Shown: piece by piece, positions 19,081-28,325 of the stretch
Numbering within the stretch: position 1 is the stretch's first letter
How the letters are laid out: the number at the start of each line of letters is the position of its first letter
Source: Streptococcus parasuis
GTDB taxonomy: Bacteria; Bacillota; Bacilli; Lactobacillales; Streptococcaceae
DNA length: 64,000 nt
Assembly: GCF_021654455.1 (NCBI RefSeq)
Contig: NZ_AP024276.1
Location: forward strand, 434,001-498,000
Reading direction: 5' to 3'
Made by a program: the position numbers and the translations under genes
Notes under the pieces: generated by a model
Databases searched by the model: none
Told to the model about the DNA's origin: nothing
The model's input: the letters and a program-made list of their open reading frames with translations, nothing else

Positions 19081-19515
19081 TTGAAAGATCCAAAAGTGAA
19101 TGACTATTTAACGGCCATTTTTAATAATGTGTTAGTGATTGAAGAAACAAGTCTGCGTAGTAGCCGATTTAATGACATTTCCATAAAAGAAATGCACACG
19201 ATTGATGTGATTGGAAATATTGATGGGGCTACACCGAGTGATGTAGCTCGGACTTTGATGGTTACTTTGGGAACCGTGACAACCAGCCTGAATAATTTGG
19301 AACGAAAAGGATACGTGGAACGGATTCGTTCGACTAAAGACAGGCGTGTGGTGCATATCTATTTAACAAAGAAGGGCCGATTGGTCTATCGATTGCATCA
19401 ACGATTTCATAATGAAATGGTGAAGCAAATCACGGATGGAATGGATGATACGGAATACCAAGTGATGAGGAAAGGACTCATGAAACTCTATCACTTCTTG
19501 GAGGATTTGAAATGA
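19081..19515 (+). CDS. fabT: Fatty-acid regulator FabT, MarR family
   Basis: MarR-type repressor of the fab cluster; in streptococci acyl-ACP strengthens its DNA binding. The 144 residues include [10 protein letters not shown], the winged-helix [29 protein letters not shown] region (about 50-80) and the wing [11 protein letters not shown]. The start is TTG at 19081: AAAGGAGG at 19067-19074 gives six-base spacing and the sequence aligns with known FabT N-termini by recollection. It overlaps fabH by four bases. Confidence 0.93.
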   Translation: MKDPKVNDYLTAIFNNVLVIEETSLRSSRFNDISIKEMHTIDVIGNIDGATPSDVARTLMVTLGTVTTSLNNLERKGYVERIRSTKDRRVVHIYLTKKGRLVYRLHQRFHNEMVKQITDGMDDTEYQVMRKGLMKLYHFLEDLK

Positions 19516-20489
19516 GAAACCATGCTAAAATCAGTCAGGTGGCCCATTATCTTCCGAAGAAGATTGTGACCAATGATGATTTGGCCCAGCAAATGGATAC
19601 CAGTGATGAATGGATTCGTAGCCGTACAGGTATCAGACAACGACATGTTGCTACGGACGAGACAACTAGTGAATTAGCTAGTCAGGTAGCAAAGAAATTA
19701 TTAGAAAAGTCTCAGCTAGATGCTTCTGAAATTGATTTCATCATCGTCGCAACGATTACTCCAGATGCATCCATGCCATCAACGGCAGCTATGGTTCAAG
19801 CAGCAATTGGTGCGCAAAAGGCTTTTGCCTATGATCTCGTTGCAGCTTGTTCAGGATTTGTTTTTGCGCTATCAACAGCAGAAAAATTGCTTGCTTCAGG
19901 AGTCTATAAGAGAGGACTTGTCATTGGAGCAGAGACCCTATCTAGGTCTGTCGACTGGTCAGATCGATCAACGGCTGTTTTATTTGGAGATGGTGCTGGA
20001 GGAGTTTTACTGGAAGCGTGTGAACAACCGAGCTTTTTAGCAGAAATCTTGCGAACGGATGGCGGTCGAGGTGCTAGTCTGACAGCAGGGATAGACCAGA
20101 AAGAGACGCCATTCTCGACACAAAGCCGTCAGCAACCCTTTATCCAAATGGAGGGCAGAGCTATATTTGAATTTGCGACGAGGGATGTCACGGCAACCAT
20201 GGCAGAGCTGCTAGAACAAGCTGATATGACTGTGGATTGCGTTGATTATTTCTTGCTCCACCAAGCCAATATACGTATCCTGGATAAGATGGCTCGTAAA
20301 TTGGGAGTGGCGCGTGAAAAATTTCCAGCAAATATGGATAAATATGGTAATACCAGCGCAGCAAGTCTTCCTATTCTCTTATCAGAATGTGTAGAGAGCG
20401 GAATGTTGCGATTGGATGGAAGCCAGACTGTTCTCATGGCTGGTTTCGGTGGAGGCCTCACATGGGGAACTCTACTCTTACAACTTTAG
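19512..20489 (+). CDS. fabH: 3-oxoacyl-ACP synthase III
   Basis: Starts fatty-acid synthesis by condensing acetyl-CoA with malonyl-ACP. The Cys-His-Asn triad is visible: C113 in AACSGF, H250 in LLHQAN, N280 in YGNTSAAS. Length of 325 residues is standard and the C-terminus ends in GFGGGLTWG. The ATG overlaps the fabT stop (ATGA), so it depends on fabT translation and promoter. Confidence 0.96.
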   Translation: MRNHAKISQVAHYLPKKIVTNDDLAQQMDTSDEWIRSRTGIRQRHVATDETTSELASQVAKKLLEKSQLDASEIDFIIVATITPDASMPSTAAMVQAAIGAQKAFAYDLVAACSGFVFALSTAEKLLASGVYKRGLVIGAETLSRSVDWSDRSTAVLFGDGAGGVLLEACEQPSFLAEILRTDGGRGASLTAGIDQKETPFSTQSRQQPFIQMEGRAIFEFATRDVTATMAELLEQADMTVDCVDYFLLHQANIRILDKMARKLGVAREKFPANMDKYGNTSAASLPILLSECVESGMLRLDGSQTVLMAGFGGGLTWGTLLLQL

Positions 20490-20496
20490 TTAATTC

Positions 20497-20511
20497 CTTG
20501 CCCTAGGCAAG
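20497..20511. other. Small hairpin before acpP
   Basis: CTTGCC, loop CTA, GGCAAG, followed by AT-rich sequence rather than a clean T tract; possible weak terminator or RNA processing site in the fabH-acpP gap. Confidence 0.4.
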
Positions 20512-20548
20512 ATTAAAATATTTTATTTTCCAAAAGGAGACATTTATC

Positions 20549-20773
20549 ATGGCAGTATTTGAAAAAGTACAAGAAATCATCGTTGAAGAATTGGGTAAGG
20601 ATGCCGAAGAAGTAACCCTTACAACAACCTTTGAAGATTTGGATGCAGATTCATTGGATCTTTTCCAAGTTATCTCTGAAATCGAAGATGCCTTCGATAT
20701 TCAAATCGATACTGAAGAAGGTTTGACAACTGTAGGCGATTTGGTTGCTTATGTTGAAGAAAAAACAAAATAA
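20549..20773 (+). CDS. acpP: Acyl carrier protein
   Basis: Small acidic carrier of growing acyl chains, 74 residues. The phosphopantetheine serine is S35 in [11 protein letters not shown]. Ribosome site AAAGGAG lies nine bases before the ATG. Lies between fabH and fabK as in other streptococci, but the following 486-bp gap holds a structured repeat and two FabT boxes, so fabK onward may be partly independent of acpP. Confidence 0.95.
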   Translation: MAVFEKVQEIIVEELGKDAEEVTLTTTFEDLDADSLDLFQVISEIEDAFDIQIDTEEGLTTVGDLVAYVEEKTK

Positions 20774-20774
20774 T

Positions 20775-21053
20775 TATAGTCATTCAGTTTATCTTTTATT
20801 ACGTCAACGAATGAGGAAACTTCGTTTCCTTATTTCCAACTTCAAATAAACTTTTGTTTATTTGAACTCGCAATGCCGTACTCTACGAATGTTACTTGCT
20901 ATCGTAAGTACGATTTCCGACCTTCAATAGTCCACTGGACTATTGAAGCTATCTAGAGCAATTGACACAAACTTCGTTTGTTTTATTTCCGACCTTTACC
21001 AGTCTATTCCTAGACTGGTAAAGCTAGTACTAAAAGCAAACTGAAAGACTATA
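20775..21053. repeat. 279-bp modular hairpin element with terminal inverted repeats
   Basis: Ends are 15/16 inverted repeats: TATAGTCATTCAGTTT (20775-20790) and the complement-matching sequence at 21038-21053. Inside are three modules, each a short stem-loop, the phrase ATTTCC(A/G)AC, and a long stem-loop. Long stems: 11 bp at 20841-20866, 12-13 bp at 20922-20948, 13 bp at 20994-21023. Short stems at 20814-20830, 20893-20911 and 20967-20981. No ORF of note. It begins two bases after the acpP stop. Looks like a non-coding MITE-like or RNA-structured repeat; identity not known to me. Confidence 0.8.
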
Positions 21054-21056
21054 GTA

Positions 21057-21125
21057 TTCCTCTCCTTATTTCAAAGATAATATAAGGAAGAGGATAGCTA
21101 AGAAAAGTGCTGGTGAGCATTTTTC
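21057..21125 (+). terminator. Hairpins and possible terminator between repeat and fabK
   Basis: A stem pairing TCCTCT-CCTTAT (21058-21069) with ATAAGG-A-AGAGGA (21082-21094), then TGCT-GGTG-AGCA followed by TTTTTC (21108-21125), plausible as a weak terminator of the acpP transcript. Confidence 0.4.
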
Positions 21126-21138
21126 TTTGGGCAGATGA

Positions 21139-21151
21139 TTTGATATTCAAA
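21139..21151. promoter_or_regulatory. FabT operator, distal to fabK
   Basis: TTTGATATTCAAA, identical in core to the fabM site; about 10 bases downstream both carry a related AACATCAAA tract. Confidence 0.7.
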
Positions 21152-21179
21152 ACATTGAAACATCAAACTAATTTTTAGT

Positions 21180-21194
21180 GAGGGCTTGGCCCTC
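21180..21194. other. GC-rich hairpin upstream of fabK
   Basis: GAGGGC, loop TTG, GCCCTC, between the two FabT boxes; followed by GCTTGTTT, so it is at best a weak terminator. Confidence 0.35.
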
Positions 21195-21210
21195 GCTTGT
21201 TTAGCTAATG

Positions 21211-21225
21211 GTTTGATATTCAAAC
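21211..21225. promoter_or_regulatory. FabT operator, proximal to fabK
   Basis: GTTTGATATTCAAAC, a 15-base palindrome 35 bases before the fabK start. Confidence 0.75.
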
Positions 21226-21259
21226 GATTAGGTAAGCAAGAAAAAAAGAAGAGGGAATT

Positions 21260-22225
21260 ATGAAGACGAAAATAACAGAACTGCTCGATATTCAGTATCC
21301 AATTTTTCAAGGTGGTATGGCTTGGGTAGCCGATGGAGATTTGGCTGGTGCCGTATCTAATTCAGGTGGTCTAGGAATCATCGGTGGAGGAAATGCTCCC
21401 AAAGAGGTGGTCATGGCAAATATTGACAAAGTTAAATCTATTACGGATAAGCCTTTCGGTGTCAATATCATGCTTTTGTCTCCTTTTGCGGACGATATCG
21501 TTGACTTGGTCATCGAAGAAGGTGTCAAGGTGGTGACGACAGGTGCGGGCAATCCTGGTAAATACATGGAACGCTTGCATGCAGCTGGTATTACGGTTAT
21601 TCCAGTAGTTCCAAGTGTGGCTCTTGCCAAACGTATGGAAAAACTGGGTGTGGATGCCGTCATCGCTGAAGGAATGGAAGCAGGTGGTCACATCGGTAAA
21701 TTGACCACCATGACCTTGGTTCGTCAGGTTGTTGAAGCCGTATCTATTCCTGTTATTGCTGCTGGAGGTATTGCAGATGGTGCAGGTGCAGCAGCAGCAT
21801 TCATGTTGGGTGCAGAAGCGGTGCAAGTTGGAACTCGTTTTGTAGTAGCTACAGAGTCTAATGCCCATCAGGCTTATAAGGAAAAAGTTTTAAAAGCTAA
21901 GGATATTGATACAACAGTATCTGCATCTATTGTTGGACATCCTGTGAGAGCCATCAAGAATAAGTTGTCATCTGCTTATGCAGCTGCAGAGAAAGATTTC
22001 TTGGCAGGTAAAATTTCGGCAGATGCTATTGAAGAACTTGGTGCAGGAGCGCTCCGCAATGCAGTTGTTGATGGTGATGTAACAAATGGCTCCGTAATGG
22101 CTGGTCAAATTGCTGGTCTAGTTTCTAAAGAAGAATCTTGTGAAGATATTTTGAAAGATATCTATTATGGAGCAGCCAAAGTGATTAGAGAAGAGGCAAG
22201 CCGTTGGGCTTCGGTTGGAGAATAG
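21260..22225 (+). CDS. fabK: Enoyl-ACP reductase II (FMN-dependent)
   Basis: Flavoprotein that reduces trans-2-enoyl-ACP, replacing FabI in streptococci and so determining triclosan resistance. The TIM-barrel of the nitronate monooxygenase/IMPDH-like fold shows QYPIFQGGMAWVAD, GVNIML, EGMEAGGHIG (FMN-binding region) and PVIAAGGIADG near residue 165. Length of 321 is typical. Ribosome site AGAGGGAA. One base separates its stop from the fabD start. Confidence 0.95.
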   Translation: MKTKITELLDIQYPIFQGGMAWVADGDLAGAVSNSGGLGIIGGGNAPKEVVMANIDKVKSITDKPFGVNIMLLSPFADDIVDLVIEEGVKVVTTGAGNPGKYMERLHAAGITVIPVVPSVALAKRMEKLGVDAVIAEGMEAGGHIGKLTTMTLVRQVVEAVSIPVIAAGGIADGAGAAAAFMLGAEAVQVGTRFVVATESNAHQAYKEKVLKAKDIDTTVSASIVGHPVRAIKNKLSSAYAAAEKDFLAGKISADAIEELGAGALRNAVVDGDVTNGSVMAGQIAGLVSKEESCEDILKDIYYGAAKVIREEASRWASVGE

Positions 22226-22226
22226 G

Positions 22227-23147
22227 ATGACAAAGACAGCTTTTCTTTTTGCAGGTCAAGGGTCTCAGACAGTGGGGATGGCTCGCGACCTTTACGAATA
22301 TTCCCCGATAGTTAGAGAAACGTTTGATCAGGCTAGTCAGATTCTGGGGTATGACATTCGCGACCTAATTGACAATCAAGAGGATAAATTACATCAGACT
22401 CGCTATACCCAGCCTGCTATTTTGACAACTTCCCTAGCTATCTATCGTTTGTTGGCAGAAAAGGGGATTAAACCTGATATGGTAGCTGGTCTATCCTTGG
22501 GAGAATATTCAGCTCTGGTGGCATCGGGAGCTTTGGCCTTTGAAGATGCGATTGCCCTGATTGCTAAGCGTGGCGAATATATGGAAACGGCTGCGCCAGC
22601 AGGGACTGGTAAGATGGTTGCTGTTCTCAACACAGATATCAACTTGATAGAAGAAGTCTGTTCGTCAGTTACCTCTGGGATTGTTTCCCCAGCCAACTAC
22701 AACACACCAGCCCAAGTCGTCATCGGAGGCGAGGTGGCTGCAGTGGATGAGGCGGTTGAATTGCTGAAGGAAGCAGGTGTCAAGCGGATGATTCCGCTCA
22801 ATGTATCTGGCCCCTTTCACACGGCTCTCCTGCGACCAGCTTCGGAGCAATTGGCTCAGGCCTTGGAAGAAGTGGAATTTGCAGACTTCCAAGTAGAGTT
22901 GGTCGGTAATACAGAAGCCAAGGTCATGAAAAAAGAGGATATCAAGTCCCTCTTGACCCGTCAAGTGATGGAACCAGTTCGTTTCTATGAGTCAATCGCA
23001 ACCATGCAGGAAGCTGGTGTGACTAACTTTATTGAAATCGGTCCAGGTAAAGTCTTATCAGGATTTGTCAAGAAAATCGATAAGACGGCGCATGTTGTAG
23101 CAATTGAAGATATAGAGGGGCTACAAATAGTATTGAATAAATTATGA
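22227..23147 (+). CDS. fabD: Malonyl-CoA:ACP transacylase
   Basis: Transfers malonyl from CoA to ACP. The 306 residues include FAGQGSQ near the N-terminus, the nucleophile S90 in GLSLGEYSA, and the GPFHTALL motif with the catalytic histidine. A longer frame to 22215 lies within fabK; the ATG at 22227 directly after the fabK TAG and preceded by GGAGAATAGG is preferred. Confidence 0.95.
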   Translation: MTKTAFLFAGQGSQTVGMARDLYEYSPIVRETFDQASQILGYDIRDLIDNQEDKLHQTRYTQPAILTTSLAIYRLLAEKGIKPDMVAGLSLGEYSALVASGALAFEDAIALIAKRGEYMETAAPAGTGKMVAVLNTDINLIEEVCSSVTSGIVSPANYNTPAQVVIGGEVAAVDEAVELLKEAGVKRMIPLNVSGPFHTALLRPASEQLAQALEEVEFADFQVELVGNTEAKVMKKEDIKSLLTRQVMEPVRFYESIATMQEAGVTNFIEIGPGKVLSGFVKKIDKTAHVVAIEDIEGLQIVLNKL

Positions 23148-23156
23148 GGAGGAATC

Positions 23157-23891
23157 ATGGAATTAACAAATAAAAATGTTTTTGTAACAGGGTCAAGTCG
23201 AGGAATCGGCTTGGCCATTGCCCATAAGTTTGCTAGTCTTGGTGCCAATGTGGTACTGAACGGTCGTGGTCAATTAGGGCAAGAGATTCTGGATAGCTTT
23301 GCAGATTACGGTGTGAAAGTCCTAGCTATTTCAGGCGATATTTCCAGTTCGGAAGATGCCAAACGAATGGTGGCAGAAGCCATCGAAACCCTCGGTAGCG
23401 TCGATATTTTGGTCAACAATGCAGGGATTACCAAAGATGGTATGGCTCTTCGTATGACAGAAGAGGATTTTGATACGGTTCTGAAGGTAAATCTTACTGG
23501 AACTTTTAATATGACACAGGCTGTTTTGAAACCAATGACAAAGGCTCGTGAGGGAGCTATCATCAATCTGTCAAGTGTATCTGGCTTGATTGGGAATGCT
23601 GGTCAGGCCAACTATGCTGCTTCAAAGGCAGGTGTGATTGGATTTACTAAAGCCATTGCCCGTGAGGTTGCTGGGCGAAATGTTCGTGTCAATGCGATTG
23701 CGCCGGGCTTTATCCAGTCTGATATGACAGCTGTTTTATCCGACAAGATTAAAGAAGCTATGACTGCACAAATTCCGATGAAACGCTTTGGATTGACAGA
23801 AGAAGTAGCAGATGTAGCTGTATTCCTTGCTAAGCAAGAATATCTGACAGGTCAAGTGATTGCGGTTGACGGCGGCTTGACCATGCAGTAA
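23157..23891 (+). CDS. fabG: 3-oxoacyl-ACP reductase
   Basis: NADPH-dependent short-chain dehydrogenase reducing 3-oxoacyl-ACP. The TGSSRGIG cofactor loop (residues 11-18), NNAG, and the S140-Y153-K157 catalytic set (YAASK) are present; 244 residues is standard. Ribosome site GAGGA; nine bases after fabD. Confidence 0.96.
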   Translation: MELTNKNVFVTGSSRGIGLAIAHKFASLGANVVLNGRGQLGQEILDSFADYGVKVLAISGDISSSEDAKRMVAEAIETLGSVDILVNNAGITKDGMALRMTEEDFDTVLKVNLTGTFNMTQAVLKPMTKAREGAIINLSSVSGLIGNAGQANYAASKAGVIGFTKAIAREVAGRNVRVNAIAPGFIQSDMTAVLSDKIKEAMTAQIPMKRFGLTEEVADVAVFLAKQEYLTGQVIAVDGGLTMQ

Positions 23892-23916
23892 GTTTCCTAA
23901 TGAGAAAGGTTTGAAA

Positions 23917-25152
23917 ATGACAAAATTAAATCGTGTAGTAGTAACAGGCTACGGTCTGACATCTCCAATCGGAAATACGCCAGAGGAATTCTGGGATAGC
24001 TTGGTCAATGGTAAGATTGGTATCGGAAAGATTACCAAGTTTGATACTAGTGAATACTCTGTTCATAATGCGGCCGAAATTAAGGATTTTCCTTTTGATA
24101 AATACTTTGTAAAAAAAGATACAAATCGCTACGATAACTACTCACTCTATGCTCTTTATGCGGCTCGAGAGGCCGTAGCCAATGCCAATCTCAATACAGA
24201 AGCGGTTGACAGTGACCGTTTTGGCGTTATCTTATCAACGGGTATCGGTGGAATTTTGGAAATTGAAGAGCAAGTGGCTCGTATGAACGAAAAGGGGCCA
24301 AAACGTATTCGTCCCATGGCTCTACCAAAGGCTTTGCCAAACATGGCGGCTGGAAATATTGCCATGCAGGTCGGTGCAAATGGTGTCTGCAAGTGTGTCA
24401 TCACAGCCTGTGCTTCGTCAAACGATGCCTTGGGTGAAGCCTTCCGTGAAATCAAGTTTGGCTTCCAAGATGTCATGCTGGCAGGTGGCTCAGAAGCAGC
24501 TATTACGCCATTTGCAATCGGTGGTTTCCAGGCTTTAACAGCTATGTCGACTACTGAGGATCCAGAACGTGCGTCTATTCCATTTGACAAGGACCGCAAT
24601 GGTTTTGTCATGGGAGAAGGTTCCGCGGTCTTAGTATTGGAAAGTTTGGAACATGCAGAGGCGCGTGGGGCAACTATCTTGGCTGAAATCGTTGGTTATG
24701 GAAATACATGTGATGCTTATCACATGACGTCGCCACATCCAGAAGGTTTGGGTGCTATTAAAGCCATGAAATTGGCCATTTCAGAGGCAGGTTTAGAGCC
24801 AGCTGATATAGACTACATCAATGCGCATGGTACTTCGACACCGGCTAATGAAAAAGGGGAAAGCCAAGCTATCGTATCTGTCTTCGGCAAGAACACGCCA
24901 GTTTCTTCTACCAAGTCCTTCACAGGTCACTTGTTGGGTGCAGCGGGTGCCGTTGAAGCGGCAGCTGTCATTGAGGCTATGCGTCATTCTTACGCACCGA
25001 AGACAGCTGGTACGACAGAATTATCTGACTACATTGAGGCGGATGTCATCTACGGTCAAGGCCGTGACATGGAAATCCGTCATGCCATTTCAAATACATT
25101 TGGCTTTGGAGGTCACAACTCGGTGATTGCTTTCAAACGTTGGGAGGCTTAA
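23917..25152 (+). CDS. fabF: 3-oxoacyl-ACP synthase II
   Basis: Main elongating condensing enzyme. The Cys-His-His set is visible: C165 in TACASS, and histidines in NAHGTSTP (near 305) and FTGHLLGAAGA (near 340). An in-frame TTG at 23911 also exists, but GAAAGG at 23904-23909 fits ATG 23917 (411 residues). Its stop directly abuts the accB GTG. Confidence 0.96.
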   Translation: MTKLNRVVVTGYGLTSPIGNTPEEFWDSLVNGKIGIGKITKFDTSEYSVHNAAEIKDFPFDKYFVKKDTNRYDNYSLYALYAAREAVANANLNTEAVDSDRFGVILSTGIGGILEIEEQVARMNEKGPKRIRPMALPKALPNMAAGNIAMQVGANGVCKCVITACASSNDALGEAFREIKFGFQDVMLAGGSEAAITPFAIGGFQALTAMSTTEDPERASIPFDKDRNGFVMGEGSAVLVLESLEHAEARGATILAEIVGYGNTCDAYHMTSPHPEGLGAIKAMKLAISEAGLEPADIDYINAHGTSTPANEKGESQAIVSVFGKNTPVSSTKSFTGHLLGAAGAVEAAAVIEAMRHSYAPKTAGTTELSDYIEADVIYGQGRDMEIRHAISNTFGFGGHNSVIAFKRWEA

Positions 25153-25626
25153 GTGAATATTACAGAAATAAAGGACTTGATGAGTCAGTTTGACCAGTCA
25201 AGTCTGCGAGAATTTTCATATAGCAATGCTGGGGAAACCTTGCATTTCAGTAAAAATCAGCAGGCGATAGCGGCTCCGAGTCCAAAGGTAGAAGCTCCGC
25301 TTGCTCCAGTAGCTCTTGCAAGCCCAGCCATGCCAGCAGCTGAAACCAGTGAGCCATCTCCAGCAGAAGCAAGTGTAAGCCCTGTGGCAGAAGGTGCAGT
25401 GGTGGAAAGTCCTTTAGTTGGTGTAGCTTATTTGTCTCCATCGCCTGACAAGCCAGCCTTTGTAGCAGTTGGCGATACGGTCAAAAAAGGGCAAACCCTC
25501 ATGATTATTGAAGCCATGAAGGTCATGAATGAAGTGCCAGCTGACCGTGACGGTGTTGTCACAGAGATTTTGGTGGCCAACCAAGATGTTGTAGAATTTG
25601 GACAAGGATTGGTACGCATCAAATGA
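25153..25626 (+). CDS. accB: Biotin carboxyl carrier protein of acetyl-CoA carboxylase
   Basis: Carries CO2 on biotin between the AccC and AccAD sites. The 157 residues comprise a short N-terminal helix region, an Ala/Pro-rich flexible linker (about 38-80) and the biotinyl domain with the biotinylated lysine K123 in EAMKVMNE. Start is GTG at 25153, immediately after the fabF TAA, with GGGAGG at 25142-25147; no ATG is available nearby. It overlaps fabZ by four bases. Confidence 0.95.
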   Translation: MNITEIKDLMSQFDQSSLREFSYSNAGETLHFSKNQQAIAAPSPKVEAPLAPVALASPAMPAAETSEPSPAEASVSPVAEGAVVESPLVGVAYLSPSPDKPAFVAVGDTVKKGQTLMIIEAMKVMNEVPADRDGVVTEILVANQDVVEFGQGLVRIK

Positions 25627-26045
25627 TTGATATTTTGAAAATTAAAGAGGCGCTTCCTCATCGCTATCCTATGCTCTTGGTCGATCGTGTCCTTGAAATA
25701 TCGGAAGATGAGATTGTTGCCCTCAAAAATGTGACCATTAACGAGCCCTTTTTCAACGGGCATTTCCCAGACTATCCTGTTATGCCAGGTGTTCTCATCA
25801 TGGAGGCTTTGGCACAAACCGCAGGTGTCTTGGAATTGTCCAAGGAAGAAAACAAGGGTAAGCTGGTCTTTTATGCCGGCATGGACAAGGTTAAATTTAA
25901 GAAGCAAGTTGTACCTGGTGACCAGTTAATCATGACCGCGACATTTGTCAAACGCCGTGGAACCATTGCGGTCGTTGAGGCAAAGGCAGAAGTGGACGGA
26001 AAACTGGCTGCGTCGGGGACGTTGACTTTTGCTATCGGGAAATAA
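25623..26045 (+). CDS. fabZ: 3-hydroxyacyl-ACP dehydratase FabZ
   Basis: Hot-dog-fold dehydratase acting on 3-hydroxyacyl-ACP; together with FabM it supplies both saturated and unsaturated routes. Catalytic H47 and E61 lie in [25 protein letters not shown] motif (residues 45-65, split here). 140 residues. ATGA overlap with accB. Confidence 0.95.
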   Translation: MIDILKIKEALPHRYPMLLVDRVLEISEDEIVALKNVTINEPFFNGHFPDYPVMPGVLIMEALAQTAGVLELSKEENKGKLVFYAGMDKVKFKKQVVPGDQLIMTATFVKRRGTIAVVEAKAEVDGKLAASGTLTFAIGK

Positions 26046-26070
26046 TATCTAAAAGGAGATAGGATTCATC

Positions 26071-27444
26071 ATGTTTGAGAAGATTTTGATTGCCAATCGT
26101 GGTGAGATTGCGGTGCGGATTATTCGTGCGGCCAGGGAGTTGGGGATTGCGACCGTGGCTGTCTATTCAGAGGCTGACAAGGAAGCCCTCCACACTATGT
26201 TGGCAGATGAGGCTGTCTGTATCGGCCCGGCCCGTTCGACAGACTCCTATCTCAATATGCAGGCGGTCATCTCGGCGGCTGTTGTGACAGGTGCTCAGGC
26301 CATTCACCCTGGTTTTGGATTTTTGAGTGAAAACTCCAAATTCGCCACCCTCTGTGAAGAGGTCGGCATCAAGTTTATCGGGCCTTCCGGAACGGTTATG
26401 GATACCATGGGCGATAAAATCAATGCCCGAGCAGAGATGATTAAGGCTCAAGTGCCTGTTATTCCAGGCTCTGACGGTGAAGTTTTGACCAGCCAAGAAG
26501 CCCTTGAAATCGCTGAAAAGATTGGCTACCCTGTCATGCTCAAAGCATCGGCAGGTGGAGGCGGCAAGGGGATTCGTAAGGTGGAAAAAGCTGAAGACCT
26601 AGTGCCTGCCTTTGAATCAGCTTCCAGCGAAGCCAAGGCAGCCTTTGGCAACGGAGCCATGTATATGGAGCGTGTCGTCTATCCAGCCCGGCATATCGAG
26701 GTGCAGATTTTAGCGGACCAACACGGCCATGTTATTCATCTGGGAGAACGGGATTGTTCCCTTCAACGCAATAACCAAAAAGTTTTAGAAGAAGCTCCGT
26801 CTATTGCTATCGGCCAGACCATGCGGGACCGTATCGGTCAAGCAGCTGTGCGGGCTGCCCAGTCAGTTGGTTATGAAAATGCAGGGACCATTGAGTTCCT
26901 CTTGGATGAAGCCAAAGGCGAATTTTACTTCATGGAAATGAACACACGGGTGCAGGTAGAACATCCTGTAACTGAGTTTGTGACTGGTGTGGATATTGTC
27001 AAGGAGCAGATTAAAATAGCAGCTGGTCAGGAACTCAGTGTCCGCCAAGAAGATGTGAAGATTACAGGCCATGCTATTGAATGCCGTATCAATGCTGAAA
27101 ATCCAGCCTTCAACTTCGCCCCAAGTCCAGGTAAGATTTCCAATCTCTACCTGCCAAGTGGTGGCGTTGGTTTGCGTGTTGACTCGGCAGTTTATCCTGG
27201 CTACACGATTCCACCCTATTATGATTCTATGATTGCTAAGGTTATCGTGCATGGAGAAAACCGATTCGAAGCTCTGATGAAAATGCAACGTGCGCTTTAT
27301 GAACTAGAAATTGAAGGAGTGGTAACCAATACGGACTTCCAGTTGGACTTGATTTCTGACAAACGTGTTGTGGCTGGTGATTATGATACAGCCTATCTTA
27401 TGGAAGAGTTTTTACCGCGCTATCAGGAAGAATTAAAAAAGTAA
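26071..27444 (+). CDS. accC: Biotin carboxylase subunit of acetyl-CoA carboxylase
   Basis: ATP-grasp enzyme that carboxylates biotin on AccB. Features: N-terminal ILIANRGEIAVRI, the GGGGKGIR phosphate-binding loop near residue 163, the EMNTRVQVEHPVTE motif near 290, and the C-terminal region with FNFAPSPGKI. 457 residues, standard. AAAGGAGATAGG precedes the ATG. Its codon use looks richer in G and C than accD downstream. Confidence 0.96.
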   Translation: MFEKILIANRGEIAVRIIRAARELGIATVAVYSEADKEALHTMLADEAVCIGPARSTDSYLNMQAVISAAVVTGAQAIHPGFGFLSENSKFATLCEEVGIKFIGPSGTVMDTMGDKINARAEMIKAQVPVIPGSDGEVLTSQEALEIAEKIGYPVMLKASAGGGGKGIRKVEKAEDLVPAFESASSEAKAAFGNGAMYMERVVYPARHIEVQILADQHGHVIHLGERDCSLQRNNQKVLEEAPSIAIGQTMRDRIGQAAVRAAQSVGYENAGTIEFLLDEAKGEFYFMEMNTRVQVEHPVTEFVTGVDIVKEQIKIAAGQELSVRQEDVKITGHAIECRINAENPAFNFAPSPGKISNLYLPSGGVGLRVDSAVYPGYTIPPYYDSMIAKVIVHGENRFEALMKMQRALYELEIEGVVTNTDFQLDLISDKRVVAGDYDTAYLMEEFLPRYQEELKK

Positions 27445-27458
27445 ATTAGGAGAGAAGT

Positions 27459-28325
27459 ATGGCTTTGTTTCGTAAAAAGGATAAGTATATTCGCATCAGT
27501 CCCAATCGTTCACGGACAGAAAAGGCAATTCAAACAAAGCCGGAAGTGCCAGATGAACTCTTTTCGAAATGTCCTGCTTGTAAAGAGATTTTGTACAAAC
27601 GAGATCTTGGACCAGAAAAAGTCTGTCACCATTGTTCATATAACTTTCGGATTACAGCCCATGAACGTCTGAATTTGACGATAGATGAGGGAACATTTGA
27701 GGAATTATTTACAGGAATTGACACAAAAAATCCGCTCGATTTTCCAAATTATCTTGAAAAGTTGTCTGAAAATCGTCGGAAAACGGGACTGGATGAGGCA
27801 GTCTTGACTGGTAGGGCGAAAATTGGTGGTCATTCAGTAGCTTTGGGAATTATGGATTCAAACTTTATCATGGCCTCTATGGGAACGGTGGTCGGTGAGA
27901 AAATCACTCGTCTTTTCGAACTCGCTATGGAAGAGCGACTCCCAGTTGTACTCTTTACCGCATCTGGCGGTGCTCGAATGCAGGAGGGGATTATGAGTCT
28001 GATGCAAATGGCCAAAATTTCAGCTGTAGTAAAACGTCATTCTAATGCGGGTCTCTTTTACTTGACGGTCTTGACAGACCCGACAACAGGAGGTGTGACA
28101 GCTAGTTTTGCCATGGAAGGCGATGTTATCCTGGCAGAGCCGCAGACTTTAGTTGGCTTTGCAGGCCGACGGGTGATTGAATCGACTGTTCGGGAAAATC
28201 TGCCAGACGATTTCCAGAAGGCTGAATTTTTACAAGAACACGGCTTTGTTGATGCGATTATCAAACGTCAGGACTTGCCTGCGACCATTGGTCGCTTGTT
28301 GAGAATGCATGGAGGTGTCAGATGA
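27459..28325 (+). CDS. accD: Acetyl-CoA carboxylase carboxyltransferase subunit beta
   Basis: Half of the carboxyltransferase that makes malonyl-CoA. A four-cysteine zinc finger (C38, C41, C56, C59) is followed by the crotonase-like domain with [11 protein letters not shown] and [14 protein letters not shown]. 288 residues. Overlaps accA by four bases, which couples the two subunits of the heterotetramer. Confidence 0.96.
   Translation: MALFRKKDKYIRISPNRSRTEKAIQTKPEVPDELFSKCPACKEILYKRDLGPEKVCHHCSYNFRITAHERLNLTIDEGTFEELFTGIDTKNPLDFPNYLEKLSENRRKTGLDEAVLTGRAKIGGHSVALGIMDSNFIMASMGTVVGEKITRLFELAMEERLPVVLFTASGGARMQEGIMSLMQMAKISAVVKRHSNAGLFYLTVLTDPTTGGVTASFAMEGDVILAEPQTLVGFAGRRVIESTVRENLPDDFQKAEFLQEHGFVDAIIKRQDLPATIGRLLRMHGGVR

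Noticed and set aside
20774..21259. CRISPR-like array in the acpP-fabK gap
   Set aside because: The repeated phrases are short and separated by self-complementary stems of different sequence, not by unique spacers; no cas genes are present.
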